Positions 7,832 through 17,900 of a DNA stretch of 24,961 bases are shown piece after piece. The stretch is from Euryarchaeota archaeon UBA556 (GTDB taxonomy: Archaea; Thermoplasmatota; Poseidoniia; Poseidoniales; Thalassarchaeaceae). A program made the translations under genes and the position numbers. The stretch is taken from contig DADI01000062.1 of NCBI GenBank assembly GCA_002494975.1, positions 6,076 through 31,036 of the forward strand. The letters run 5' to 3'. Each line of letters begins with the position of its first letter. Position 1 is the stretch's first letter. The notes under the pieces are model-generated. The model was not told the origin of the DNA. It did not search any database and saw only the letters and a list, made by a program, of their open reading frames with translations.

Positions 7832-9448
7832 ATGGAGACGACGTCGAAGGGCCCTTCATCCTCCGAATTTGCCACACCTTTAGCAACACATGGACTCAAT
7901 CCTAGTGGCGCAGTACACTGGAATTTAGATTGGAAAGAGCTCCATGGCATGGCCGTAGAAAGGGGAGAGGCATCACTCACAACTCACGGAGTATTGCTAG
8001 CAACAACAGGTGAGAGAACCGGTCGCTCACCAAATGATCGTTTCATTGTTCAAGAATCAGGTCTAGCTGATGACGTATGGTGGGGTGAAGTGAATAAATC
8101 AACTTCTTCAGAGATTTTTGATAGATTACTGGTCAAGGTACAAAATCATCTTGATAGTAGAGATGTCTTATTCGTTAAAGATGCTCATTGTGGAGCAGAC
8201 CCAAAATATTCTATGCCTGTCCGTTTAATTACAGAGAAAGCATGGCATGCTTCATTTTTCCATAATATGTTTGTGAGAAGTGAGCCCAGTGAACTAGTAA
8301 ACCATGTGCCCGAATATACCATTCTTCATGCACCGGAACTTATGGCTAATCCTAAAGCCGATGGTACTAATTCAGGAGTGTTTGTAATTCTTGCATTAGA
8401 TAGAGGTCTCGTAATTATTGGAGGTACTCACTACGCTGGAGAAATCAAAAAAGCGATATTCACAATAATGAATCATATATTACCTGCTAAAGGATTACTT
8501 CCTATGCATTGTTCTGCTAATACCGATTATAATCACTCAGCATTATTTTTTGGTCTTTCTGGAACTGGAAAAACCACACTCTCAGCTGACCCTGGAAGGG
8601 CATTGATTGGAGATGACGAACATGGTTGGTCTGATGATGGTGTTTTTAATTTCGAAGGCGGATGTTATGCAAAATTAATCGGGCTTTCAAAAGAAGATGA
8701 ACCCGCTATTTTTGCTACAACTAGGATGCCGGGGTCAGTATTAGAGAATGTTATTCTTGATGCAAATGGCGTACCTAATTTTGAAGATGGGACTTTAACT
8801 CAAAATACTAGAGGGTCTTATCCCATTGAATCAATTGAGAATCGTACATTAGATTCAATGGCAGGTCATCCAAAGGATGTTGTTTTCCTGACCTGTGATG
8901 CATTTGGCGTTCTTCCTCCACTTTCTCGTTTGACTCCCGAGCAAGCCGCATATCATTTTATTTCGGGATATACTGCTAAAGTTGCAGGTACTGAAATAGG
9001 AATAACCGAACCTCAAGCAACATTCTCTACGTGTTTTGGCGCTCCATTTATGCCAAGGCATCCAAGTGTATATGCAGATCTACTTTCTAGCAAGATTCGA
9101 GATCATGACGCAAACTGTTGGCTAATCAATACTGGATGGGTAGCAGGTGGATACGGAGAATCTAGTAGGATTCGTATAAAATGGACTCGTGCTCTTCTCA
9201 ATGCTGCATTAGACGGTTCTTTAGATGATGTAATCTTTGTAGAAGATGAAAGGTTCGGATTCGAAGTGCCCACTACTTGTGAAGGGGTCCCAGACGAGAT
9301 ACTTCAACCAAGAGAGACCTGGTCTGATAAAACTAGATTTGACAATGTAGCGAATTTACTAGCACAAATGTTTATCGAGAATTTCGAACAATATTCTGAG
9401 GGCTGTAGTGAAGATGTATTATCTGCATCTCCAAAAGTATTAGACTGA
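7832..9448 (+). CDS. pckA: Phosphoenolpyruvate carboxykinase (ATP-type)
   Basis: Cytoplasmic enzyme converting oxaloacetate and ATP to phosphoenolpyruvate, CO2 and ADP, the first committed step of gluconeogenesis. From the ATG at 7832 the protein has 538 residues, the usual size of the ATP-dependent family. Visible motifs are RTGRSP (62-67, substrate arginine), GEIKKAIF (203-210, metal-binding Lys), MHCSAN (225-230, metal His), the P-loop GLSGTGKTT (241-249), the DDEHGW kinase-2 motif (261-266), NTRGSYP (325-331, nucleotide-binding Arg) and FLTCDAFGVLPP (352-363). All expected catalytic residues appear present. An in-frame ATG at 7763 would add 23 residues but lies upstream of the likely TATA box. 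The gene converges on the malic enzyme gene with a 14-base gap. The GTP-type enzyme is not this family. Confidence 0.96.
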   Translation: METTSKGPSSSEFATPLATHGLNPSGAVHWNLDWKELHGMAVERGEASLTTHGVLLATTGERTGRSPNDRFIVQESGLADDVWWGEVNKSTSSEIFDRLLVKVQNHLDSRDVLFVKDAHCGADPKYSMPVRLITEKAWHASFFHNMFVRSEPSELVNHVPEYTILHAPELMANPKADGTNSGVFVILALDRGLVIIGGTHYAGEIKKAIFTIMNHILPAKGLLPMHCSANTDYNHSALFFGLSGTGKTTLSADPGRALIGDDEHGWSDDGVFNFEGGCYAKLIGLSKEDEPAIFATTRMPGSVLENVILDANGVPNFEDGTLTQNTRGSYPIESIENRTLDSMAGHPKDVVFLTCDAFGVLPPLSRLTPEQAAYHFISGYTAKVAGTEIGITEPQATFSTCFGAPFMPRHPSVYADLLSSKIRDHDANCWLINTGWVAGGYGESSRIRIKWTRALLNAALDGSLDDVIFVEDERFGFEVPTTCEGVPDEILQPRETWSDKTRFDNVANLLAQMFIENFEQYSEGCSEDVLSASPKVLD

Positions 9449-9462
9449 AATAGAAAATTGTC

Positions 9463-11778
9463 TCAGAGTTTTTGCGTAGCATGCCTTTGAGCATCAACAG
9501 CACAGATTGCAGCCATATGTACAACTTCTCTAACGCTATCATCTCTTTGAAGGACGTGTGCTGGTTTTGCTAAACCTTCTAGGATCGGGCCTGTCATTTC
9601 TGCTCCAGCCACTCTTTGAAGTAGTTTGTAAGCAATATTTGCTGATGCTAGATTTGGACAAATTAATACGTTTGCCGGGCCTTCAAATTCCATGAATGGA
9701 TAGTTTTCTTGAATATCCTCAATTAATGCAGTATCTGCTTGCATAGGTCCATCAATAATCAGCCCTGGATCTAATTCTCTAGCCATACTTATTGCTTCTT
9801 CTATCCTATCTGTTCTCATTTCTCCACTAGTTCCGAAGTTTGAAAATGAAAGCATTGCAACTTTAGGTTTAACGCCAAATCTTCTAGCAACTTTTGCCGT
9901 TTGAACCGCTATTTCTGCTAATGTTCTAGAGTCCGGATAGATATTTATTGTGGCATCGCCAATGAACATTAGTTGTCCATTAACTGTCATCATATACATC
10001 CCGACTATCCTGTGAGTGTCAGGTGCCGGTCCAATTGTTTGTAGACAGGGTTTAACAATATCTGGATAATTATGCGAAATCCCTCCAAGATACCCGTCAG
10101 CATCTCCCATGTGTACCATCATTGGTCCAAAATAGGTAGTGGTTTTCAGTAATCTAACTGAATCTTCCATGGTTAATCCTTTTCTACCTCTTAATTTATG
10201 GAATTCTTTTGCATAATCGCCTCTTCTTCTAGGGTCATATCTCACATCTATAGTTTCACACTTGAATTCAAGCCCTAATTCTTCCTTTACTGCATTAATC
10301 CTTTTTGTATGCCCAAGTAAAATCGGCTCACAAATATTCTCGGAAATACATTGTGCAGCAGCCTTGATAATTGTGGGGTGTTCTCCTTCTGCAAATACAA
10401 TTCTTTTCTTGTCTCTTTTTGCTCTATTAATTACGCGACGCATTATTGAACGTGTCAAACCTAATCGAGATTCAAGTTCTTCTCGATATTTTTCTATATC
10501 GAAATCCTTTTTTGTATATTTTGAAATCCCCTCATCCACAGCTGCTTGGGCAACTGCACTAGCTTCCCATATCAAAACTCTAGCGTCGAATGGTTTTGGA
10601 ATTATATATTCTGGCCCAAATTGAATTTGTTCTCCGTCGTAGGCCGCTGCAACATCATCTGGAACAGGCTCTTTAGCCAATGCAGCAATTGCATGTGTGG
10701 CTGCCATTTTCATATTTTCAGTTATTTCAGTTGCTCTAACGTCTAATGCTCCACGGAAGATATATGGGAATCCTAGAACGTTGTTTATTTGATTAGGATA
10801 ATCAGATCTTCCTGTAGCTACAATAGCATCTTCTCTTACCTGATAAACATCGTCTGGTAATATTTCAGGATCAGGATTTGCTAGTGCGAATATCAATGGT
10901 CTAGAAGCCATCGAAGTCACCATTTCTTTACTTACAATCCCTCCTTTTGATAGCCCAAGAAAAACATCCGAATCAATCATTGCTTCCTTGATTCCTCCTT
11001 CTCCTATTTCTCTTGCAAATTCATCTTTATACTCATTTAATTCACCATTTTTAGAGCGCTTTTTCGTCAAAATTCCTTTTGAATCAACCATCAATAAATT
11101 TTCCTTTCTGACACCTAACCGTATATAATGACGAGCACAAGAAATTGCTGACGCCCCTGCTCCTGAAACTACTACCTTTACTTCCGATATTTCTTTCTCT
11201 ACTACTTCTAATCCATTCAACAAAGCTGCACCAGAAATTATCGCAGTACCATGCTGATCATCATGCATTACAGGAATATCTAATTCTTCAATCAATCTAC
11301 GCTCTATTTCAAAACACTCAGGTGCCTTGATATCTTCTAGATTTATGCCTCCGAAAGTCGGAGATATTGCTTTTACGGCCTCAACAAATTCATCGACATT
11401 TGTTCGATCTATTTCTATATCAAATACATCAATATCTGCAAATGCTTTGAACAGTAAACCTTTCCCTTCCATTACTGGCTTTCCTGCTAATGCTCCAATA
11501 TTTCCAAGCCCCAGTACAGCAGTTCCATTACTTATCACCGCCACCAAATTTCCTTTGGAAGTATAGTTGAAAGCGGCATCAGGATTCTTCTCAATTTCTA
11601 TACAAGGATAAGCGACACCAGGAGAATAAGCCAAAGATAAATCTCTTTGAGTCCCATGAGGTTTAGTTGGCACTACAGTAATTTTTCCAGCAGGCTTGGA
11701 AGAGTGGTAATCCAAAGCGTCTTTTCGAAGTTGCTTATCTGTCAAGATTACATCCCCTTTGATTAACCGGCATACCAC
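9463..11778 (-). CDS. maeB: Malic enzyme fused to a phosphotransacetylase-like domain (MaeB type)
   Basis: Oxidative decarboxylation of malate to pyruvate with reduction of NADP or NAD; cytoplasmic. The 771 residues fit the large MaeB form. The malic N-terminal domain (about 15-165) shows [10 protein letters not shown] (50-59), with its conserved Tyr, and [17 protein letters not shown] (106-122). [11 protein letters not shown] (170-180) and the Rossmann motif [10 protein letters not shown] (202-211) begin the nucleotide domain, which also has [10 protein letters not shown] (297-306). From about 440 to 765 it carries a phosphate acetyltransferase-like domain ([22 protein letters not shown]), regulatory rather than catalytic in studied MaeB proteins. 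Cofactor preference cannot be read safely. The ATG at 11778 has AGGTGA 5 bases upstream; a TTG start at 11745 would also fit the family's N-terminus. Confidence 0.95.
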   Translation of the reverse strand: MVCRLIKGDVILTDKQLRKDALDYHSSKPAGKITVVPTKPHGTQRDLSLAYSPGVAYPCIEIEKNPDAAFNYTSKGNLVAVISNGTAVLGLGNIGALAGKPVMEGKGLLFKAFADIDVFDIEIDRTNVDEFVEAVKAISPTFGGINLEDIKAPECFEIERRLIEELDIPVMHDDQHGTAIISGAALLNGLEVVEKEISEVKVVVSGAGASAISCARHYIRLGVRKENLLMVDSKGILTKKRSKNGELNEYKDEFAREIGEGGIKEAMIDSDVFLGLSKGGIVSKEMVTSMASRPLIFALANPDPEILPDDVYQVREDAIVATGRSDYPNQINNVLGFPYIFRGALDVRATEITENMKMAATHAIAALAKEPVPDDVAAAYDGEQIQFGPEYIIPKPFDARVLIWEASAVAQAAVDEGISKYTKKDFDIEKYREELESRLGLTRSIMRRVINRAKRDKKRIVFAEGEHPTIIKAAAQCISENICEPILLGHTKRINAVKEELGLEFKCETIDVRYDPRRRGDYAKEFHKLRGRKGLTMEDSVRLLKTTTYFGPMMVHMGDADGYLGGISHNYPDIVKPCLQTIGPAPDTHRIVGMYMMTVNGQLMFIGDATINIYPDSRTLAEIAVQTAKVARRFGVKPKVAMLSFSNFGTSGEMRTDRIEEAISMARELDPGLIIDGPMQADTALIEDIQENYPFMEFEGPANVLICPNLASANIAYKLLQRVAGAEMTGPILEGLAKPAHVLQRDDSVREVVHMAAICAVDAQRHATQKL

Positions 11779-11936
11779 TCACCTATGATGCTATCCGATA
11801 TTGGTGATTTATATTATCAGCCCTCTGCACATTCTTTTTCAAAAAGATAGAAATTCTAAATCACCTACGGTGGTAAGAGCATAAAAGGCACATTGAACAC
11901 ACGCTTTGATAATGTATAAAACGACGCGAGTTACAT
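11779..11936. promoter_or_regulatory. Divergent promoter region between maeB and the giant propeller protein
   Basis: A 158-base spacer. For maeB, the minus strand has ATAATATAAATC (11806-11817), a good TATA-like box about 33 bases before the ATG, followed by AGGTGA as ribosome binding site. For the plus strand there are two A/T-rich candidates, ATAAAAGG (11881-11888) and GTATAAAAC (11914-11922). The second lies only about 20 bases before the ATG at 11937 and would predict a start at or just inside the gene. No clear repeated operator is visible. Confidence 0.45.
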
Positions 11937-14900
11937 ATGCGCTCCACATATCATAGTGTATCTGGTTCGCAAAAAAGGATGGCAATCTTGTTAGTAGCCT
12001 TGATGGTTTTACTACCTTGGTCAGCATATTCATCTTCAGAATTAGACGAAAATATTGAATCTAGAAACTCAATTCCCGGCGCTTGGGGGGCAGGGGGGAG
12101 TAACGATACTGGATGGATTGAGTTATCTGCGACGGGTGCCAATCCATCTAATGGGACATATGCTTATGGGGATTTATTCCTTGATTTCGCACCAGGCGCG
12201 ATAATAGATAACATGACTTTTCAAGTTAGAGTAAATGGCTCGGCAGGTGAATCGGCTTACGAACCACAAATCACTTTGTTAGACAGCCAAACTCCTATAC
12301 TTGATTGGACAGATTTAGGAGGATTCGGAACACAAGACTCCTTCTCTGAGAACCAACCTGGAGTAAATTCCAATGGAGTTTTAGATTCAAGAGTTCAACC
12401 TAATTCGGTAAGTGATACGAGCTGGCAACTACCAACGGGAATTTCAATTACAGACATTGTCATTGAAGCTCTCCGTCCTGCTGAACCAAAAGTTTCTTTT
12501 TCTCCTTTAGATATCGAAATATATGACAGTGCTGTCAATCCACTTGATGGTCGATTATACATTTTATTAGGTGACGATTTACTACATCTTGATGATCAGA
12601 CATCAACTCTAATAATCGATATTGAAGAGAATGTCCGAGGAAGAAGCCTCGCGATAGATGAAGGCGGTAATCGTTTGATTATTGGGACATCTAATGGAAC
12701 GATACTACAACGAAGTCTTTCTGATTCATCTTTAATGGAAACTTTCAATCTTGTTGATGGAGCTACATCAACTTCTCCAATAACTGCTATTACAATCGAT
12801 GATTATGGTACAATTTGGGCAGTTTCAGGGTGTAATGTTTACTACACCAACGAAGGAAATTGGTCATCATACTATTATTGCCCAGGAGGTGCTGTTAAAT
12901 CTGCAACAGATGTAGTATCTTACGATGATAATCTGTACATTTCCACTTATCAAGGCCTCCATCTATTAGGATATTCAACTTCTAGCACCCCTAATGGAGC
13001 ATCAGTATCAGTAGATAGTAATGCATTGTGGAATACAGGTAATTTCTTATCCTCTGATATGATTAACGATCTTCAATTAGTTGGTAATCAATTATTAATA
13101 GCAACCGAAAATGCAGGAATAAATCGGCGTAATCTTGTTTCAAGCTCATGGATGGCTACTTGGTCAACAAGTAACTGGTTATCGTCAAATCAAGTGGTTG
13201 GATTGGGCCTTACAGAAGGATGGCTATACATACTTGCAGGAAATACTATTCATAATTATGATACTAATGCATTATTCTTTTCTTCTCAGAGGCAATTATC
13301 TTCTTTCAATTTGATAGAGAACGGAAATGAAATAATTTCTTGGCCAGATTTCGGGCATTCAAGAAGCCCTGACTCAGGGTTAGTATTGGTTGGAGATGGT
13401 TCTGGTGTATTAGGTCGTTTAGTCGGCGAAACAATTGATGGTGTAGAGACATTGGTCAGTAGCCCTTCAATCAATACTATGAATCAAGTAATATATGTTG
13501 ATGATGGTGAAGATGGTGAGATTTGGGTATCGGGCAGTACAATAATCGATAGGTTCGATGAAGGTACACAAACATGGCTTATGCCCATCGATATCGCTGA
13601 TTATGTCAACAACCCTGTCGAAATCACATCATTTATCCAAGATACGAATGGATATGTTTGGGTTGGTACAATTAATTCGGGTATACTAAGATTGGATAAT
13701 ACAGACGGTTCCTATATCGGGACGGTTCAAGGACTTGCATCTAATGCAGTCAAGGCCCTTTCTCATGATGCTTTTACCGAAATCTTAGTTGTAGGTCATT
13801 TTGAAGATGGGTTGTCTTTTGTCAATACCTCTTCAATGACACTTTCAGATGTGATAACAGAACAAGATGGCTTGGATTCAGATTTCATTAATGATGTTGT
13901 AACTAGATATGGCATTGCTTACATCGCAACACCTGACGAAGGAGTAATGAGGATTGATTTACAAGAATTATCTATTCTCTCTTCTTGGAAATCTCTTGGA
14001 GCAGACAATTTAGAGGCTGCTCCAATAGCAGTTGATGGAGATATAATTTACTTTGGTCTGACCGGTTTTGGAATATTATTGATTGATAGATACTCCAGCG
14101 ATATAATAGATATATGGGATGCCGATGGAAGTAGTGGCTTACCTGATAATGACGTACTTGCTCTTCACCTAGATTATTACGGCGGTTTAATTGTTGGAAT
14201 GGAGGTTCCTAATTCTGGCGGAACATCAAACCAAGCAATGGCTAGATGGGATGGTTCAGATTGGGAATATTTTGAAACAGATGTCCCAGGTGGCAACAAT
14301 GATCCATGGAAAATCAATGATATCAAGAGTGATGCAGATGGAGTAGTAGCGGCTACTAATCGTGGAGTTTGCACTTGGACAGGTTGGGCAATAATACAAA
14401 ATAATATTTATGAGTGGGATGAATGCATTTCTCCAATGAATACCTCTGCACGATTTAGTGAGACTTTTTCTATAGAATTAGTGCCTCTCAGCAGCCCTCT
14501 TTCTGACAGTTGTTGTACTCGCATCTTAGCAGGCCATAACGAGGGGGCTTCGCTAATAAATCGAGATGTTGGTCTAGAGGTAGTAGAAAGATGGACGGCA
14601 GGTGATGATACGCAAAGAGCTAGGGTGGTTAAGGTTCAAGATATATTGTATATTGGTTTTGAGAATACAGGAATAGGAAGATATAATCTCACCAGTCAGC
14701 AATGGCTTCAAACATGGGATGGAGATCAAGGATTTATTGATGATGATGATGTAACTGTTCTTATTCCTGGGCATATTGAAGATACAATTTGGGCAGGTGG
14801 TGACTTTGGATTAACGCTTATTGACGTAGTGAATAATAATGTGTTAATCGATTGGAATCGTGGTTTTAATTCAGGAGGGCCTACTCTTTCAAATTCTGCA

Positions 14901-17900
14901 CCAGCTCATGTTGTAATAGTTGATGATATACTGCATTATTCAACTCAAAGATCTAATTCTTGGCAACAATCTAATGATGAGATTTTTAGAATTAATTTAT
15001 CATCTAACTCTAGTGAGTCTACTATTGATGTAGGGCAAGAACTTGGTTGGGATGGGAAAATCCATAGTATTGGGCAAGTTTCTGAAGAACTTTGGATTGG
15101 GATAAGACCAAGACAATACTGGAATGAAGGTGACGGCACAATTGCTAGATGGAATCTAACTAACGAAACATGGGAAGAATCTCTTTCTACCATCAGTAGT
15201 GTGGAGAGAGTGAACGCTCAATTCCTTGGAGATTGCTTTCCAATAAATGCTTCATCCTGTGAGTTATGGGTTGCTTACGGTGATAATGTTATGAGACGAT
15301 TTTCAGCACAAACAATGACATTACTTGATGAATGGACGGATATACCCGGCCCAATTCGAGGCATAGTAGAATATCAAGGCGATTATTTGTTTGCTAGTAT
15401 GGATGGTATTCTTCGCTGGGAACCTAATAATGAAACATGGCTAGATCCATGGGTTGTTAATGATGGATTACCTTCTGATGCAGAAGATGAATTGTACACG
15501 ATGATTACTGTCGGAGATGATCTTTGGGCAGGAAGTTATTCTGGTGGAGGATTTCAAACAAATTCCCAAATTATCCGTAAAAATGGTACCTCTGGTAATT
15601 GGACAACATGGCAAACCGGAAGTGCAGGTATCCCAGATGGTTATACTGCTGACATTGAGGTGTGTGATGACATAGTTCACATAGCAATTGGTGCAGTTAA
15701 TTGGTGGGGGAATCAAGGAGGGATTGCTCGTTATGATTTGGCCGATCATGACTCGGATGGGACGACTGATGAGTGGATAACTTCGGTACTAACCTCAAAT
15801 GGTTTGGCAGATAATGATGTTCGAGCCCTTGCGTGTGACGAATCTAATCGTATTATGTATGCTGGATTCGATGAACAAGGAGTAGGCCTCGCTAGGTATA
15901 ATTACAATACTGATCAATTCTTATCCACACTTACGAATACAGCCGATGGTATTTCTGAAGATAGGATATTTCCAGGAGGCATGTTGCACGATGGTAACGT
16001 ACTTCTTACAGCACATCAATATGATACTACAGGTGGTATTTCTAGAATAGTAACTTCTGGGTCTTCTACAATTAATGGCCAAATTCTAAGTCCGGGAATG
16101 GATGGTTGTTCAATTGTTCGAGCCCCCTCGAGCACCACTCCTGTGTATGCCATAGGGCGCTCTGGCCAAACATCAGGATTGAACAGAGTTGATAGATTAG
16201 ATTCTACTGGGTTAATTGAAAGTGGATATGATGAATTAGTAGGATTAACAAGTGGGCAGGTTCAAAATATCATATATAATGAAACTAATGTTTGGGTCAC
16301 ATCAAGTCAAGATCGAAATTCATATTATTCATCTTCTATTCTGCAAGGCGAACTAACTAATGGAACTGTAAGATGGGAATTTGGATATAATTTTGAGAAC
16401 GACATAATTAATGATATATCTCTAGATGGAAATAAATTATGGGTAACTACAGCTGGAAGTGGCCTTTGGAAGGTTGATCTTCTTCAACGTACAAAGGTTC
16501 CAACATCACCTGCTCTTCATTCGCAAATGGATGGAATGCATATCGAAGATGACGGCACCATGTATGTTGGATTAATGGGAGAATCTGGGACTTCTGCAGG
16601 CTACCAATCTTTTGATATTAATAATGAAAATTGGGGAGCAGGTAGTTTGATTGCTGGATTACCAAGTAATATAGTCAGAGATTTCTTACAATTAGATGGT
16701 CATCTTTTAATTGCTACTCATGGAGGTATTGGATTGTATAATATCTCAAGTTCGAGTTTCGATAATCCAATAACAACCTTCAATGGCCTTCCTTCTCCAA
16801 TTATTGAACATTTAATGATTCTAGATAATCCAATCCAAGGCAATGGCACTATCTTAGTAGGTGGTTTGGTAGGATTAACAATTTTAGAAGATGAAACTTT
16901 TACGATACAAAGTACATTAGATTATTCTGATGGTTTGATTGGTAATCGTGTTTCAGGCCTTATGTTTGCAGACTCAGTAACTAGACAGGTTACTGTAGGG
17001 AACTCAACTTTCGACCAGTATCACAACGCTTCTGTCTTTATTTCTCATAATGGACAAGGTGCTACAAGACCAGGCGTTGCCGCTTGGGATATTGATACCG
17101 ATATGCAAAATGGAACTTACTTGATTGATATGATTCCAAGTAATAATGTTCTAACTCTAGAGGCAGATACTTGGGGGGTTCATGTTGCCACAGACATTGC
17201 TCCATTAGTTCACTGGAATGGTACAATGATGCAGATGGAATCGGGAACCAGCGCGTCTAATTTACTTTCTTGGCCACCTTATGATATGGTTTCTAACGGA
17301 GAACATTTACTGCTTATTGGCTCTGGTGGTTTAGATGCCTTAGAGGTTAACAAAGATCACTCTGTTGTATTATCTGGCTCATTATCTGGATTATCGAGTG
17401 GTTACGTTAATTCTAATTCATTATATGTGGTAGGGGAAGATGGTTTACATCACTTCAATGCTCAAACGGGGCAGGAATATCCACGAGAATTCCAGAAGCG
17501 TGCTGAACCTTTAATCGTTTTATTCGCAGGTGAACAATGGGATTTGACTGAAACCAGTCATCCGGGGATGTCAACTGTTATGGTCAACTCATCAAGCGGT
17601 AGTGATAATCTCGTTTCTAATCCGATATTAATACCAAATGATTCTAATTCAATACCAGGTATATTGCCGATGTACAATGGTGCTCTGACAATTTCTAGCC
17701 CAGTATCTAATTCTCCTGTTTGGGCGCGTTCAGTTTCTTTGAATTACACAGGAACATGGGATTTAGCAAGTAGGAACCCAGCCATTGAAGCGGGTTTCCA
17801 AACAGCAATTTCTAATGTTGGACCAGGTTCAAATTCTGTTGAATTACATGTTCAAATGCAGTCACCTAAAAATGGTACAATTAGTGTCAGAATGACATAT

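Noticed and set aside
11866..11876. CACC-TAC-GGTG inverted repeat in the maeB/surface protein spacer
   Set aside because: The 4-bp arms are too short to stand out from chance in a 158-base spacer.
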